A DNA stretch of 53,452 bases from Chitinophaga pinensis (lineage in GTDB: Bacteria > Bacteroidota > Bacteroidia > M30B66): positions 1-53,452 of the forward strand of contig CAMCXT010000021.1 in NCBI GenBank assembly GCA_945883545.1. Reading direction: 5' to 3'. A program made the position numbers and the translations under genes. Below the pieces are notes generated by a model. The model made no database searches, had not been told where the DNA came from, and saw only the letters and a program-made list of their open reading frames with translations. Positions 7,600 to 14,641 of the stretch are shown here, in pieces. Every line of letters begins with the position of its first letter. Positions within the stretch are counted from its first letter, which is position 1.

Positions 7600-8883
7600 A
7601 TGGCAAAAAGCATCGCATTTTCTGCGGATGAAATGGGCGAACTTCGTTCATTTTACGCTCAGGAGTTAGCAGCTGCAGAAGAAAGAGTGAATAACATTAA
7701 AACTATTCTTTCTAAAATTGGCGGCACTCCAGATAAGCGTGGAAGAAAATCTTCTCAAATTAATTCTGTAGTCGACAAATTAACTGAAGCGGCTTCAGCA
7801 GCTCCTGCGAAAAAACGCGGTAGACCGAGAAAGGAATCTTCTGTAAAAACTGTTACAGGAAAAAAGCGTGGACGTAAACCAGCTGCTGATAAAGCGGTAG
7901 TTTCTCCAAATGTTGACGCAACTCCTAAAAGAAGAGGTCGTCCAGCAAAAATTAAAACAACTCCTGTTTCTACAGAACCTAAGAAAAGAGGGCGCAAGCC
8001 TAAAGCAGTATCTGCTGCTCCTGCAATCACTGCATCAGTAAAACCTACCGGTGCTAAAAGAGGCCGCAAGCCTAAGGCAGTTTCTGCAACCCCTGCCACT
8101 GCAATTGTAAAACCTATTGGTGCTAAAAGAGGCCGCAAGCCTAAAGCAGTTTCTGCTACCCCTGTCACAGCAGTAGTAAAAACAACTGGTGCAAAAAGAG
8201 GCCGCAAGCCTAAAGCTGTTTCTGCTACACCTGCAGGTGAAGTAGTAAAAACTTCAGGTGCTAAAAGAGGTCGTAAACCTAAAGCAGTTGCTTCAACCCC
8301 TGCAACTGCTTCAGAAGTGAAGCCAGCAGGAGCTAAAAGAGGTCGCAAGCCTAAAGCGATTTCAGCAACACCTGTAGTAAAAACGCCAGGAAAACGCGGT
8401 AGAAAACCAAAAGCAACTACCGACGCTGTTGTAGCTCCTAAACCAGCAAAAGTAGCTAAGGCGCCTGTTGCTAAAGCACCAAAAGTGGCTAAAGCAAAAG
8501 TTGTTAAAGCAAAGGTTGTTAAAGCAAAGGTTGTTAAAGCAAAGGTTGTAAAGCCAGCCAAAGTAGCTAAAGCCAAAGTGGTTAAGCCTGCAAAGGTTGT
8601 TAAAGCTGCGGAACCAGCGCTTCCAAAAAAAGAACAGTACCGCGAATTTATTGTCACTTTCTTGGTAAAAGAAGGTAAATTCTACAATACTGATGAAATG
8701 GTTTCTGCCGGTATCAAAGGATTTAATCTTAAAGGCAAAGAAAAAGATTCAGCTAAAACTTCTATTCAATCTGCGCTTAACGGACTTAATGCTGACGGGA
8801 AAATCATTCGTCGCCGTAAAGACAAAGACAGACAAGCATATTGGGCAGCCCTTGGCACCAATGATGCAGGTTATATGATCTAA
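7600..8883 (+). CDS. multi-AT-hook, histone H1-like DNA-binding protein
   Basis: A 427-residue, strongly basic protein in four parts. Residues 1-42 form a charged amphipathic helix (probable coiled coil). Residues about 46-270 carry eleven RGR-centred AT-hook-like motifs (KRGRKS, KRGRPR, RRGRPA, then seven RGRKPK). Residues about 275-340 are a lysine/alanine/valine/proline tail with KAKVV repeats, like histone H1 tails. Residues 341-427 form a compact domain (KEQYREFIVTFLVKEG, DSAKTSIQSALNGL) that looks like a winged helix ending in a basic RRRKDKDRQAYW wing. AT-hooks bind the minor groove of AT-rich DNA, so a nucleoid-structuring or silencing role is inferred. A strong terminator follows. 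I do not recognise a named gene. Confidence 0.85.
   Translation: MAKSIAFSADEMGELRSFYAQELAAAEERVNNIKTILSKIGGTPDKRGRKSSQINSVVDKLTEAASAAPAKKRGRPRKESSVKTVTGKKRGRKPAADKAVVSPNVDATPKRRGRPAKIKTTPVSTEPKKRGRKPKAVSAAPAITASVKPTGAKRGRKPKAVSATPATAIVKPIGAKRGRKPKAVSATPVTAVVKTTGAKRGRKPKAVSATPAGEVVKTSGAKRGRKPKAVASTPATASEVKPAGAKRGRKPKAISATPVVKTPGKRGRKPKATTDAVVAPKPAKVAKAPVAKAPKVAKAKVVKAKVVKAKVVKAKVVKPAKVAKAKVVKPAKVVKAAEPALPKKEQYREFIVTFLVKEGKFYNTDEMVSAGIKGFNLKGKEKDSAKTSIQSALNGLNADGKIIRRRKDKDRQAYWAALGTNDAGYMI
7981..8397 (+). repeat. in-frame tandem repeats of 69 bp (AT-hook units)
   Basis: Six units begin at 7981, 8050, 8119, 8188, 8257 and 8329. The spacing is 69 bp four times, then 72 bp. Each encodes a 23-24 residue module of the form GAKRGRKPKAVSATP plus a variable tail. 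The DNA of the units is highly similar, so unit number could change by recombination without breaking the frame. Confidence 0.9.
8491..8550 (+). repeat. four 15-bp in-frame repeats (KAKVV)
   Basis: Four consecutive 15-bp units (8491, 8506, 8521, 8536), each encoding KAKVV in the basic tail. Units 2 and 3 are identical, and units 1 and 4 differ at one position each. This is a likely slippage site that keeps the frame. Confidence 0.9.
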
Positions 8884-8900
8884 TTCTTCGATTAGAATTG

Positions 8901-8931
8901 AAAGGTGCAGCTTGTTCTGCACCTTTTTTTT
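8901..8931 (+). terminator. intrinsic terminator after the AT-hook gene
   Basis: AGGTGCAG (8903-8910), a six-base loop, CTGCACCT (8917-8924), then T residues through 8931. The perfect 8-bp stem can be extended by A-T pairs. It sits 20 nt after the stop codon. Confidence 0.93.
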
Positions 8932-8984
8932 GCTCTATTTTTAAAGTCTTATGAACACTGTTGGTTTCGAATCGGCCTCTTCAC

Positions 8985-8992
8985 TATTTTCG
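8985..8992 (+). promoter_or_regulatory. -7 promoter element of the acetyltransferase operon
   Basis: TATTTTCG, a variant of TAnnTTTG, ends exactly 4 nt before the ATG at 8997. TTG at 8961-8963 is a possible -33 element (21 bp spacing). Confidence 0.5.
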
Positions 8993-8996
8993 CCCA

Positions 8997-9476
8997 ATGA
9001 CAATCGAAATAGAAGAAGCCCTTCCTTCAGATGTAAATGATATTCACAGATTGATTTTTGAGCTGGCTACTTATGAAAAGGCGCCTGAAGAAATGGTCAT
9101 CACACCCGAAATCCTCTTGGAAGATGGTTTCGGTAAGAATAAAATATTCACATGTTTTGTTGCTCGTTCCAATCAAGAAGTTGTTGGTATTTCTCTGCTT
9201 TATACCAAGTATTCAACTTGGAAAGGCAAATGCATTTTCCTAGAAGATATTATCGTTACCGAGTCCTATCGGTCAAAAGGAATTGGCGGCTTGCTATTTG
9301 AAAGGTCCATTCAATTTGCGAAGGATCAAAATGCTGGAAGGCTCGAATGGCAAGTGCTCGACTGGAATGAACCAGCAATTCAATTTTATAAAAAATTTGG
9401 AGCCATGCTTGATCCTACTTGGATCAACTGTAAATTTACCAGAGAACAACTTGCTCAAATAGAATTTAAAGGATGA
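8997..9476 (+). CDS. GNAT family N-acetyltransferase
   Basis: A 159-residue acetyltransferase of the GNAT fold. The start MTIEIEEA at 8997 is preferred over an in-frame TTG at 8961 because a -7 promoter element lies just upstream of it. The acetyl-CoA loop is visible as VTESYRSKGIGGLLFE (R/Q-x-x-G-x-G/A pattern), preceded by FLEDIIV on the central strand and followed by EWQVLDWNEPAIQFYKKFGA. These features match the small GNAT group related to diamine/spermidine acetyltransferases, but the substrate cannot be read from sequence. It overlaps the aspartate kinase start by 4 nt (ATGA), so the two are translationally coupled. Confidence 0.9.
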   Translation: MTIEIEEALPSDVNDIHRLIFELATYEKAPEEMVITPEILLEDGFGKNKIFTCFVARSNQEVVGISLLYTKYSTWKGKCIFLEDIIVTESYRSKGIGGLLFERSIQFAKDQNAGRLEWQVLDWNEPAIQFYKKFGAMLDPTWINCKFTREQLAQIEFKG

Positions 9477-10741
9477 TAGTTTTTAAGTTTGGAGGAGCAT
9501 CAGTTAAAGATGCTGCAGGAGTTAGAAATGTGGCAACAATAGTTTCTTCACATTTAGCAGAAATGCCTTTCATTGTTATCTCTGCGATGGGGAAGGTGAC
9601 CAATGCTTTGGAAGAAATTTGTAATGCCTATGTTCAAAAATCAGGTGATTGCTCCCTGCTTATTGAAAAATTAAAATCCTTTCATTTCTCCATAGCACAT
9701 GAGTTATTGCCCCAAAATCATCCTGTTTTTGATGATCTTGAAAATATTTTTGCAGAATTGTATTGGGCAGTTGAAGAAGAACAAATCAAATCGTACGATT
9801 ACGAGTACGATCAAATTGTTTCAGCTGGAGAAATGCTCAGTACACGCATTGTTTCAGCTTATTTAAATCACATTGGCATTTCGGTGGTTTGGCAAGATGC
9901 TCGCGATTTAATTAGAACCGATGAAACATTTCGTGAAGGTCAAGTAGATTGGAACTTTACATCCAATAAAATCCAACAAATATTCAACGATATTCAAGAT
10001 AAAAATCCAGGAGCTTGTGTATTAACGCAAGGATTTATTGGGGGCACTTCTGATAATTTCACCACAACACTCGGTCGCGAGGGCTCAGATTACTCAGCGG
10101 CTATTTTTGCATATTGCCTCAATGCTGAAGAGGTAATTATTTGGAAGGACGTTCCAGGTGTTTTAAATGCCGATCCTAAGGTCTTTCAAGAAGCTGTTTT
10201 GTTGGAGGAGATTTCCTATTACGATGCTATCGAACTCGCATTTTTTGGAGCAACCGTGATTCATCCAAAAACACTCAAACCTTTACAAAACAAGAATATT
10301 CCGTTGCGCGTTAAGTCGTTTTTGCATCCAGAATTGGCAGGAACTTTAATAGGACGTGATAACTATAAGAATACTATTCCAACTTTTATTTTCAAGAAAA
10401 ATCAAGTTTTACTGTCAATATCACCGCGAGATTTTTCTTTCATCATCGAAGAAAACTTACGCGATATTTTCGAAGAATTGGCATCAAGAAGGATTAAAGT
10501 GAACTTGATGCAAAATTCGGCTTTGAAATTTTCAATCTGCGTGAATACCGATAATGGAAAACTCCCAGAACTCATTGAAGTGCTTAGTCTCCGGTACAAG
10601 ATTCTCTACAACGATGGTTGTGAATTGGTTACTATTCGAAATTATTCCGATGAACTAGCTAAAAAACTCAGCGAAAACCGTAAAATCTTGGTCGAGCAAA
10701 AAAGTCGGAATACACTACAAATGATCATATCTTCAAATTAA
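9473..10741 (+). CDS. lysC: aspartate kinase (monofunctional)
   Basis: A 422-residue aspartokinase that phosphorylates L-aspartate at the first step toward lysine, methionine, threonine and diaminopimelate. The N-terminal KFGGASVKDA motif, the TQGFIGG segment, the TTLGREGSDYSAA substrate/ATP motif, a WKDVPGVLNADPK stretch and FFGATVIHPKTLKPL are all present. The C-terminal 120 residues are ACT-like (regulatory). No homoserine dehydrogenase domain is fused, unlike ThrA. It overlaps the upstream acetyltransferase by 4 nt, and dihydroorotase follows after 10 nt, so it is the second gene of a four-gene operon that mixes amino acid and pyrimidine synthesis. Confidence 0.95.
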   Translation: MIVFKFGGASVKDAAGVRNVATIVSSHLAEMPFIVISAMGKVTNALEEICNAYVQKSGDCSLLIEKLKSFHFSIAHELLPQNHPVFDDLENIFAELYWAVEEEQIKSYDYEYDQIVSAGEMLSTRIVSAYLNHIGISVVWQDARDLIRTDETFREGQVDWNFTSNKIQQIFNDIQDKNPGACVLTQGFIGGTSDNFTTTLGREGSDYSAAIFAYCLNAEEVIIWKDVPGVLNADPKVFQEAVLLEEISYYDAIELAFFGATVIHPKTLKPLQNKNIPLRVKSFLHPELAGTLIGRDNYKNTIPTFIFKKNQVLLSISPRDFSFIIEENLRDIFEELASRRIKVNLMQNSALKFSICVNTDNGKLPELIEVLSLRYKILYNDGCELVTIRNYSDELAKKLSENRKILVEQKSRNTLQMIISSN

Positions 10742-10751
10742 TTCTTGCTCT

Positions 10752-12104
10752 ATGTCATCAGGTTTCTTTATACACAACGCCACTATCATCAACGAAGGCC
10801 GCCGTTTTAAAGGCTGCTTAAAGGTGAAAGATCAATTGATTGAAAAAATTTATGAAGGTCCAATGGATACTCATGAATCTGTGAAAAATTATACAGTTAT
10901 TGATGCCAATGGTAAATGGTTAATCCCTGGATTTATTGACGACCAAGTGCATTTTCGAGAGCCAGGCCTAACGCACAAAGGAGATCTTTATTCAGAACCT
11001 AAAGCGGCTGTAGCTGGCGGAATTACTAGCTTCATGGAAATGCCCAATACTGTTCCAGCTGCAATTTCACAACAATTATTGGCCGACAAATATGTGATCG
11101 CCGCCGAAAAATCATTGGCGAATTATTCATTTTACATCGGTATTTCTAACGATAATCTTGATCAATTAGTTAAAACTGATCCTGCTACCGTTTGTGGAGC
11201 AAAAATCTTCATGGGATCAAGCACAGGAAATCTTGTTGTAGATAATCCTGAATCTTTAGAGAATATCTTCCGTGAGGTAAAACTGCTTATTGCTAGTCAT
11301 TGCGAAGATGATCCGCTCATCAAACAAAATCTAAAGCATCTTCAAGAGAAATATGGCGACAATATTCCAGTCGAAATGCATCCTATGATTAGAAATGCTG
11401 AGGCCTGCTATCGTTCATCTTCCCGTGCCATCGAACTTGCTGAAAAGCACGGAACACGCTTTCACATTCTCCACATTTCAACCGCTCGTGAAACCGAACT
11501 TTTCAGGAACGACATTCCACTCAAGGAAAAGAAAGTTACTGCTGAAGCCTGCGTTCACCATTTGTGGTTCACAGATGCTGATTATGCTACAAAAGGGAAT
11601 TTTATCAAGTGGAATCCAGCAATTAAATCAATCCACGACCGTGATGCCATACGACAAGCGCTCATCGATGGTAGAATTGATGTGCTTGCAACCGACCATG
11701 CTCCGCATACCATTGAAGAAAAAAGTGGTTCATATTTAACTGCGCCTTCAGGAGGTCCATTGGTTCAACATGCGATGTCGGCACTATTTGAAATGGCTTT
11801 TCAAGGTATTTTTACTCCTGAGTTTATTGTTTCAAGATACGCACACCAAGTGGCCGATTTATTCTCTATCGATCGAAGAGGCTATTTACGTGAAGGGTAT
11901 TTTGCAGATTTAGTGCTTGTAAATCCCGATAATCCTCGAACAATTTCCGAAGATTCAATTCTTTCAAAGTGTGGATGGTCGCCTTTTACCGGCACAACAT
12001 TTCAAGCCCAAGTGGAGAAAACTTTTGTGAATGGGAATCTTGTTTACGATAATGGTGTTTTTGATGAATCATCTCGAGGAATGAGATTAATGTTCAATCG
12101 ATGA
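10752..12104 (+). CDS. pyrC: dihydroorotase
   Basis: A 450-residue amidohydrolase converting carbamoyl-aspartate to dihydroorotate in pyrimidine synthesis. The DQVHFREPGLTHKG motif supplies the metal histidine and substrate arginine. The lysine of GAKIFMGSSTGN is the likely carboxylated bridging residue. ASHCEDD, HILHISTARE and VLATDHAPH supply the remaining metal ligands and the catalytic aspartate. Length and motifs fit the long (class I, AllB-like) type common in Bacteroidota. The gene overlaps the following DUF4296 lipoprotein gene by 4 nt (ATGA), an arrangement often seen in this phylum. Confidence 0.95.
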   Translation: MSSGFFIHNATIINEGRRFKGCLKVKDQLIEKIYEGPMDTHESVKNYTVIDANGKWLIPGFIDDQVHFREPGLTHKGDLYSEPKAAVAGGITSFMEMPNTVPAAISQQLLADKYVIAAEKSLANYSFYIGISNDNLDQLVKTDPATVCGAKIFMGSSTGNLVVDNPESLENIFREVKLLIASHCEDDPLIKQNLKHLQEKYGDNIPVEMHPMIRNAEACYRSSSRAIELAEKHGTRFHILHISTARETELFRNDIPLKEKKVTAEACVHHLWFTDADYATKGNFIKWNPAIKSIHDRDAIRQALIDGRIDVLATDHAPHTIEEKSGSYLTAPSGGPLVQHAMSALFEMAFQGIFTPEFIVSRYAHQVADLFSIDRRGYLREGYFADLVLVNPDNPRTISEDSILSKCGWSPFTGTTFQAQVEKTFVNGNLVYDNGVFDESSRGMRLMFNR

Positions 12105-12445
12105 AAAATATAATCATTGGCATATGCTCAATCATACTTGCTTTTTCATCCTGTGAACAAGCGGACAGTGCACCAAATGATATTTTGGCCGATTCGGTGA
12201 TGACCGATATTTTGGTTGAAATATCTATTGTGGATGCTGCCTACAATTATAGTTTGAGTAAGCCAGATGCTGTGCGTTTTAAACAAGAACTCTTCTATGA
12301 ACAAATCATGAAAGATTTCAAAACGAATAGAAATCAGTTTCTTGAATCGTTGAATTATTATTCTATAAACACAAAGCGCCTTCAAAAAATATATGAAGAC
12401 GCTTTGGTTGAATTAAACAAGCGACAGGTTAAGCAAATACCTTGA
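12101..12445 (+). CDS. DUF4296 lipoprotein
   Basis: A 114-residue lipoprotein with a signal sequence ending in FSSC (lipidated Cys18). The mature part is helical and matches DUF4296: a DILVEISIVDAAYN segment, FYEQIMKDF and NRNQFLESLNYYS. Function is unknown. Its regular position directly after dihydroorotase in Bacteroidota suggests conserved co-expression rather than a role in pyrimidine synthesis. The stop codon abuts the stop of the convergent universal stress protein gene with no spacer. Confidence 0.85.
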   Translation: MKNIIIGICSIILAFSSCEQADSAPNDILADSVMTDILVEISIVDAAYNYSLSKPDAVRFKQELFYEQIMKDFKTNRNQFLESLNYYSINTKRLQKIYEDALVELNKRQVKQIP

Positions 12446-13303
12446 TTATTTAATAGATATCACAGGGAGTTTTGTATGATAAGCTAATCCTTTACTTTTC
12501 GATGGATCGAAAATTTTGCCGATCCAGCCCCGTTTGTGCGTAATTACCACAAGCATATCTGGTTTTTGATTTCTTCTATAATTTTCTATTCCAGCATAAA
12601 AATCATTATCGAATTTCGTTTTTACAACGCGGTATTTCAAATTTAGATGATTGAATTTCTTCGCTAATTCGGGAATTTCAGTTTCAGGTTTAAACTTGAG
12701 GAATGCATCACTTGTAGGAAATGTAGGTTCAATATGAAAGATCTCCACATGGGCGCCGAAGACTTCCGCGATAGGTGCAATTTGATCGAGATCTTTCGAA
12801 ATGTGCGCCAAGTCGCTTGCATAGCCAATCTTTTTAATAGGTGTCATTCTGTGCGATTCAGGAATCACAATTACAGGAACAGGAGATTTCTCCACAACTT
12901 GCGCGGCAATACTGCCAATAAACAATCGCTTCAAACCACTCGCGCCTGTAGTTCCCATAATAATCACATCCGCTTTTACACGTTTGCGCGTTTCCAAAAT
13001 AATATCCACTGTTCCAACACCAGGAACAACTTCAGCCTCAATCATCGATTCATCAGCTTTGCCTTTAAAACCAGCCAGTGCTTTTTTGCGAAATTTTGAA
13101 AGCGCATTTTTCGAATATTCGAGTTGGTCAACATACGTTGGAACATAAAGTCCTGTAAATGCCGAATCAGGCGCTAATTCCAAAATCGATGTTTGGTGCA
13201 TTAATACAATTTTTGCTTTCGACTTTGATGCGGCTTGAATAGCGAATTTTAGTGCTTTTAAAGAGTTTGCCGAAAAATCTGTGGGTACCAGAATAATTTT
13301 CAT
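12446..13303 (-). CDS. tandem-domain universal stress protein
   Basis: A 285-residue cytoplasmic protein with two UspA-like domains. Domain 1 (residues 1-150) starts MKIILVPTDFSANSLKAL and ends with the ATP-binding pattern GTTGASGLKRLFIGS, followed by SPVPVIVIP; this fits the G-2x-G-9x-G-S consensus of ATP-binding Usps. Domain 2 (about 155-285) is more divergent and lacks the full glycine motif, as usual for tandem Usps in Bacteroidota. The expected role is stress survival, with no defined partner. It is transcribed alone and converges on the DUF4296 gene. Confidence 0.92.
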   Translation of the reverse strand: MKIILVPTDFSANSLKALKFAIQAASKSKAKIVLMHQTSILELAPDSAFTGLYVPTYVDQLEYSKNALSKFRKKALAGFKGKADESMIEAEVVPGVGTVDIILETRKRVKADVIIMGTTGASGLKRLFIGSIAAQVVEKSPVPVIVIPESHRMTPIKKIGYASDLAHISKDLDQIAPIAEVFGAHVEIFHIEPTFPTSDAFLKFKPETEIPELAKKFNHLNLKYRVVKTKFDNDFYAGIENYRRNQKPDMLVVITHKRGWIGKIFDPSKSKGLAYHTKLPVISIK

Positions 13304-13324
13304 AGTTCGGATTGATTAGTTCTT

Positions 13325-13332
13325 CAAATGTA
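13325..13332 (-). promoter_or_regulatory. -7 element of the universal stress gene
   Basis: The minus strand reads TACATTTG, a perfect TAnnTTTG, 21 nt before the ATG. No convincing -33 TTTG is seen at the usual distance. Confidence 0.5.
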
Positions 13333-13632
13333 AATTTAATAATATTCGAACCTTCTGATATTCATCAGCATGAAAAATGATTCTTATCATATTTTTTAAG
13401 TTGTCAATTTTTACATCAGCTCCAAAGTTGTTTTATTGTGAAAGGAATTTCTTTGAGTGATTACCTTCTAAAATCAAACCAAAGTCGTTTCATTTTCAAT
13501 CGTTTTTTCATCTTAAACTGTTCATGAATTGCCCCATTATTTAATAAATATCAATCCGATTCTAAACTGAGTTTATCCTACTTTGGTGAATAACTCTACA
13601 GCAAGAATTAAACATAGTGTCAGACTAACACT

Positions 13633-13640
13633 TATATTCG
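13633..13640 (+). promoter_or_regulatory. -7 element of the pfkA operon
   Basis: TATATTCG, a TAnnTTCG variant, ends exactly 4 nt before the pfkA ATG, so the operon mRNA would be leaderless. The inverted repeat AGTGT/ACACT (13616-13632) abuts it on the upstream side. Confidence 0.5.
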
Positions 13641-13644
13641 CAAC

Positions 13645-14634
13645 ATGATTCAAGGAGAAGAGATCCAAAGAATTGGTGTTTTGACCTCAGGAGGCGATGC
13701 ACCGGGAATGAATGCAGCCATTCGCGCGGTTGTGAGATCATGCATCTATTTTGGTAAAGAAGCTGTTGGGATTTTTCGCGGTTACGACGGTCTAATCTCA
13801 GGCGACATGAAAAACCTCGACAGTCGTTCCGTTTCCAATATCATTCAACGCGGCGGAACCATCCTAAAATCGGCTCGAAGCGCTGAATTTAGAACAGTTG
13901 AAGGCCGTCAAAAGGCTTACGAAAATATCCTAAAATTTGGCATCCAAGGCCTTGTTGTTATTGGTGGTGATGGAACTTTTCGAGGTGCTGGAATTTTCTC
14001 GGAAGAATATGGAATCCCCGTAATTGGAATTCCTGGAACCATCGACAATGATTTGAATGGCACCGATTACACGATTGGTTACGACACTGCTGTAAATACT
14101 GCAGCTCAAGCAATCGACAAAGTTCGAGATACCGCATCGTCCCATAACCGTTTGTTTTTTATCGAGGTGATGGGAAGAGACTCAGGTCAAATCGCACTTC
14201 GGAGCTCCATTGCCGCTGGTGCGGAAGCAACAATAATTCCTGAAAAGCCTATGGGTGTTGATGAACTTGTTCGCATCTTGGAAAAAGGTGCAGGTAGAAA
14301 AAAGTCATCCAGCTTGGTTGTTGTTGCTGAAGGTGGAAAACCCGGGCACTCGATTGATTTGGCTAGAGAAGTAAATGAACGTTTTTCTTATTATGATACC
14401 AAGGTCACCATACTTGGTCATTTGCTCAGAGGTGGTTCGCCATCCGTTGCCGACCGTGTATTGGCCTCACGCTTAGGTGTTGTGGCTGTGGAAAGCCTAC
14501 TGAATAACAAATCGGCCGTAATGATAGGTGTTGTAAATAATCAGATTAATTTTACCCCTTTCGCACAGGCTACTAGCAATGTCGACAACTTCGAACAAGA
14601 GTTGCTTCGTATCGCAAATATCCTGTCTGTCTGA
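13645..14634 (+). CDS. pfkA: 6-phosphofructokinase, ATP-dependent
   Basis: A 329-residue phosphofructokinase (fructose-6-phosphate to fructose-1,6-bisphosphate). Seen: TSGGDAPGMNAAIRAVVR at the N-terminus, GGDGTFRGA, PGTIDNDLNGTDYTIGYDTA, EVMGRDSG and GHLLRGGSPSVADRVLASR. Glycine in GGDGT and in PGTIDND (rather than aspartate and lysine) indicates ATP rather than pyrophosphate as donor, by the usual PFK rule. The first gene of an eight-gene same-strand run. gapN begins 7 nt after its stop. Confidence 0.95.
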   Translation: MIQGEEIQRIGVLTSGGDAPGMNAAIRAVVRSCIYFGKEAVGIFRGYDGLISGDMKNLDSRSVSNIIQRGGTILKSARSAEFRTVEGRQKAYENILKFGIQGLVVIGGDGTFRGAGIFSEEYGIPVIGIPGTIDNDLNGTDYTIGYDTAVNTAAQAIDKVRDTASSHNRLFFIEVMGRDSGQIALRSSIAAGAEATIIPEKPMGVDELVRILEKGAGRKKSSSLVVVAEGGKPGHSIDLAREVNERFSYYDTKVTILGHLLRGGSPSVADRVLASRLGVVAVESLLNNKSAVMIGVVNNQINFTPFAQATSNVDNFEQELLRIANILSV

Positions 14635-14641
14635 GCCAACA

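Larger units (their letters stand above)
13304..13644. other. divergent intergenic region
   Basis: These 341 AT-rich bases lie between the start of the universal stress gene and pfkA. They hold a -7 element for each gene (13325-13332 minus, 13633-13640 plus). Just before the pfkA element is a short inverted repeat, AGTGT (13616-13620) and ACACT (13628-13632), that could be a regulator site. No gene is apparent. Confidence 0.5.

Noticed and set aside
7755..8657. A 300-codon open frame on the minus strand opposite the AT-hook gene
   Set aside because: It is a by-product of the Lys/Ala/Pro/Arg-rich repeats of the sense strand. Its translation is low-complexity Leu/Ala/Thr/Phe without a known fold, and the sense strand has promoter, terminator and a folded C-terminal domain.
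14579..14641. Longer start for the gapN gene inside pfkA
   Set aside because: The extra 21 residues are the pfkA 3' end in another frame. The ATG at 14642 directly follows the pfkA stop.
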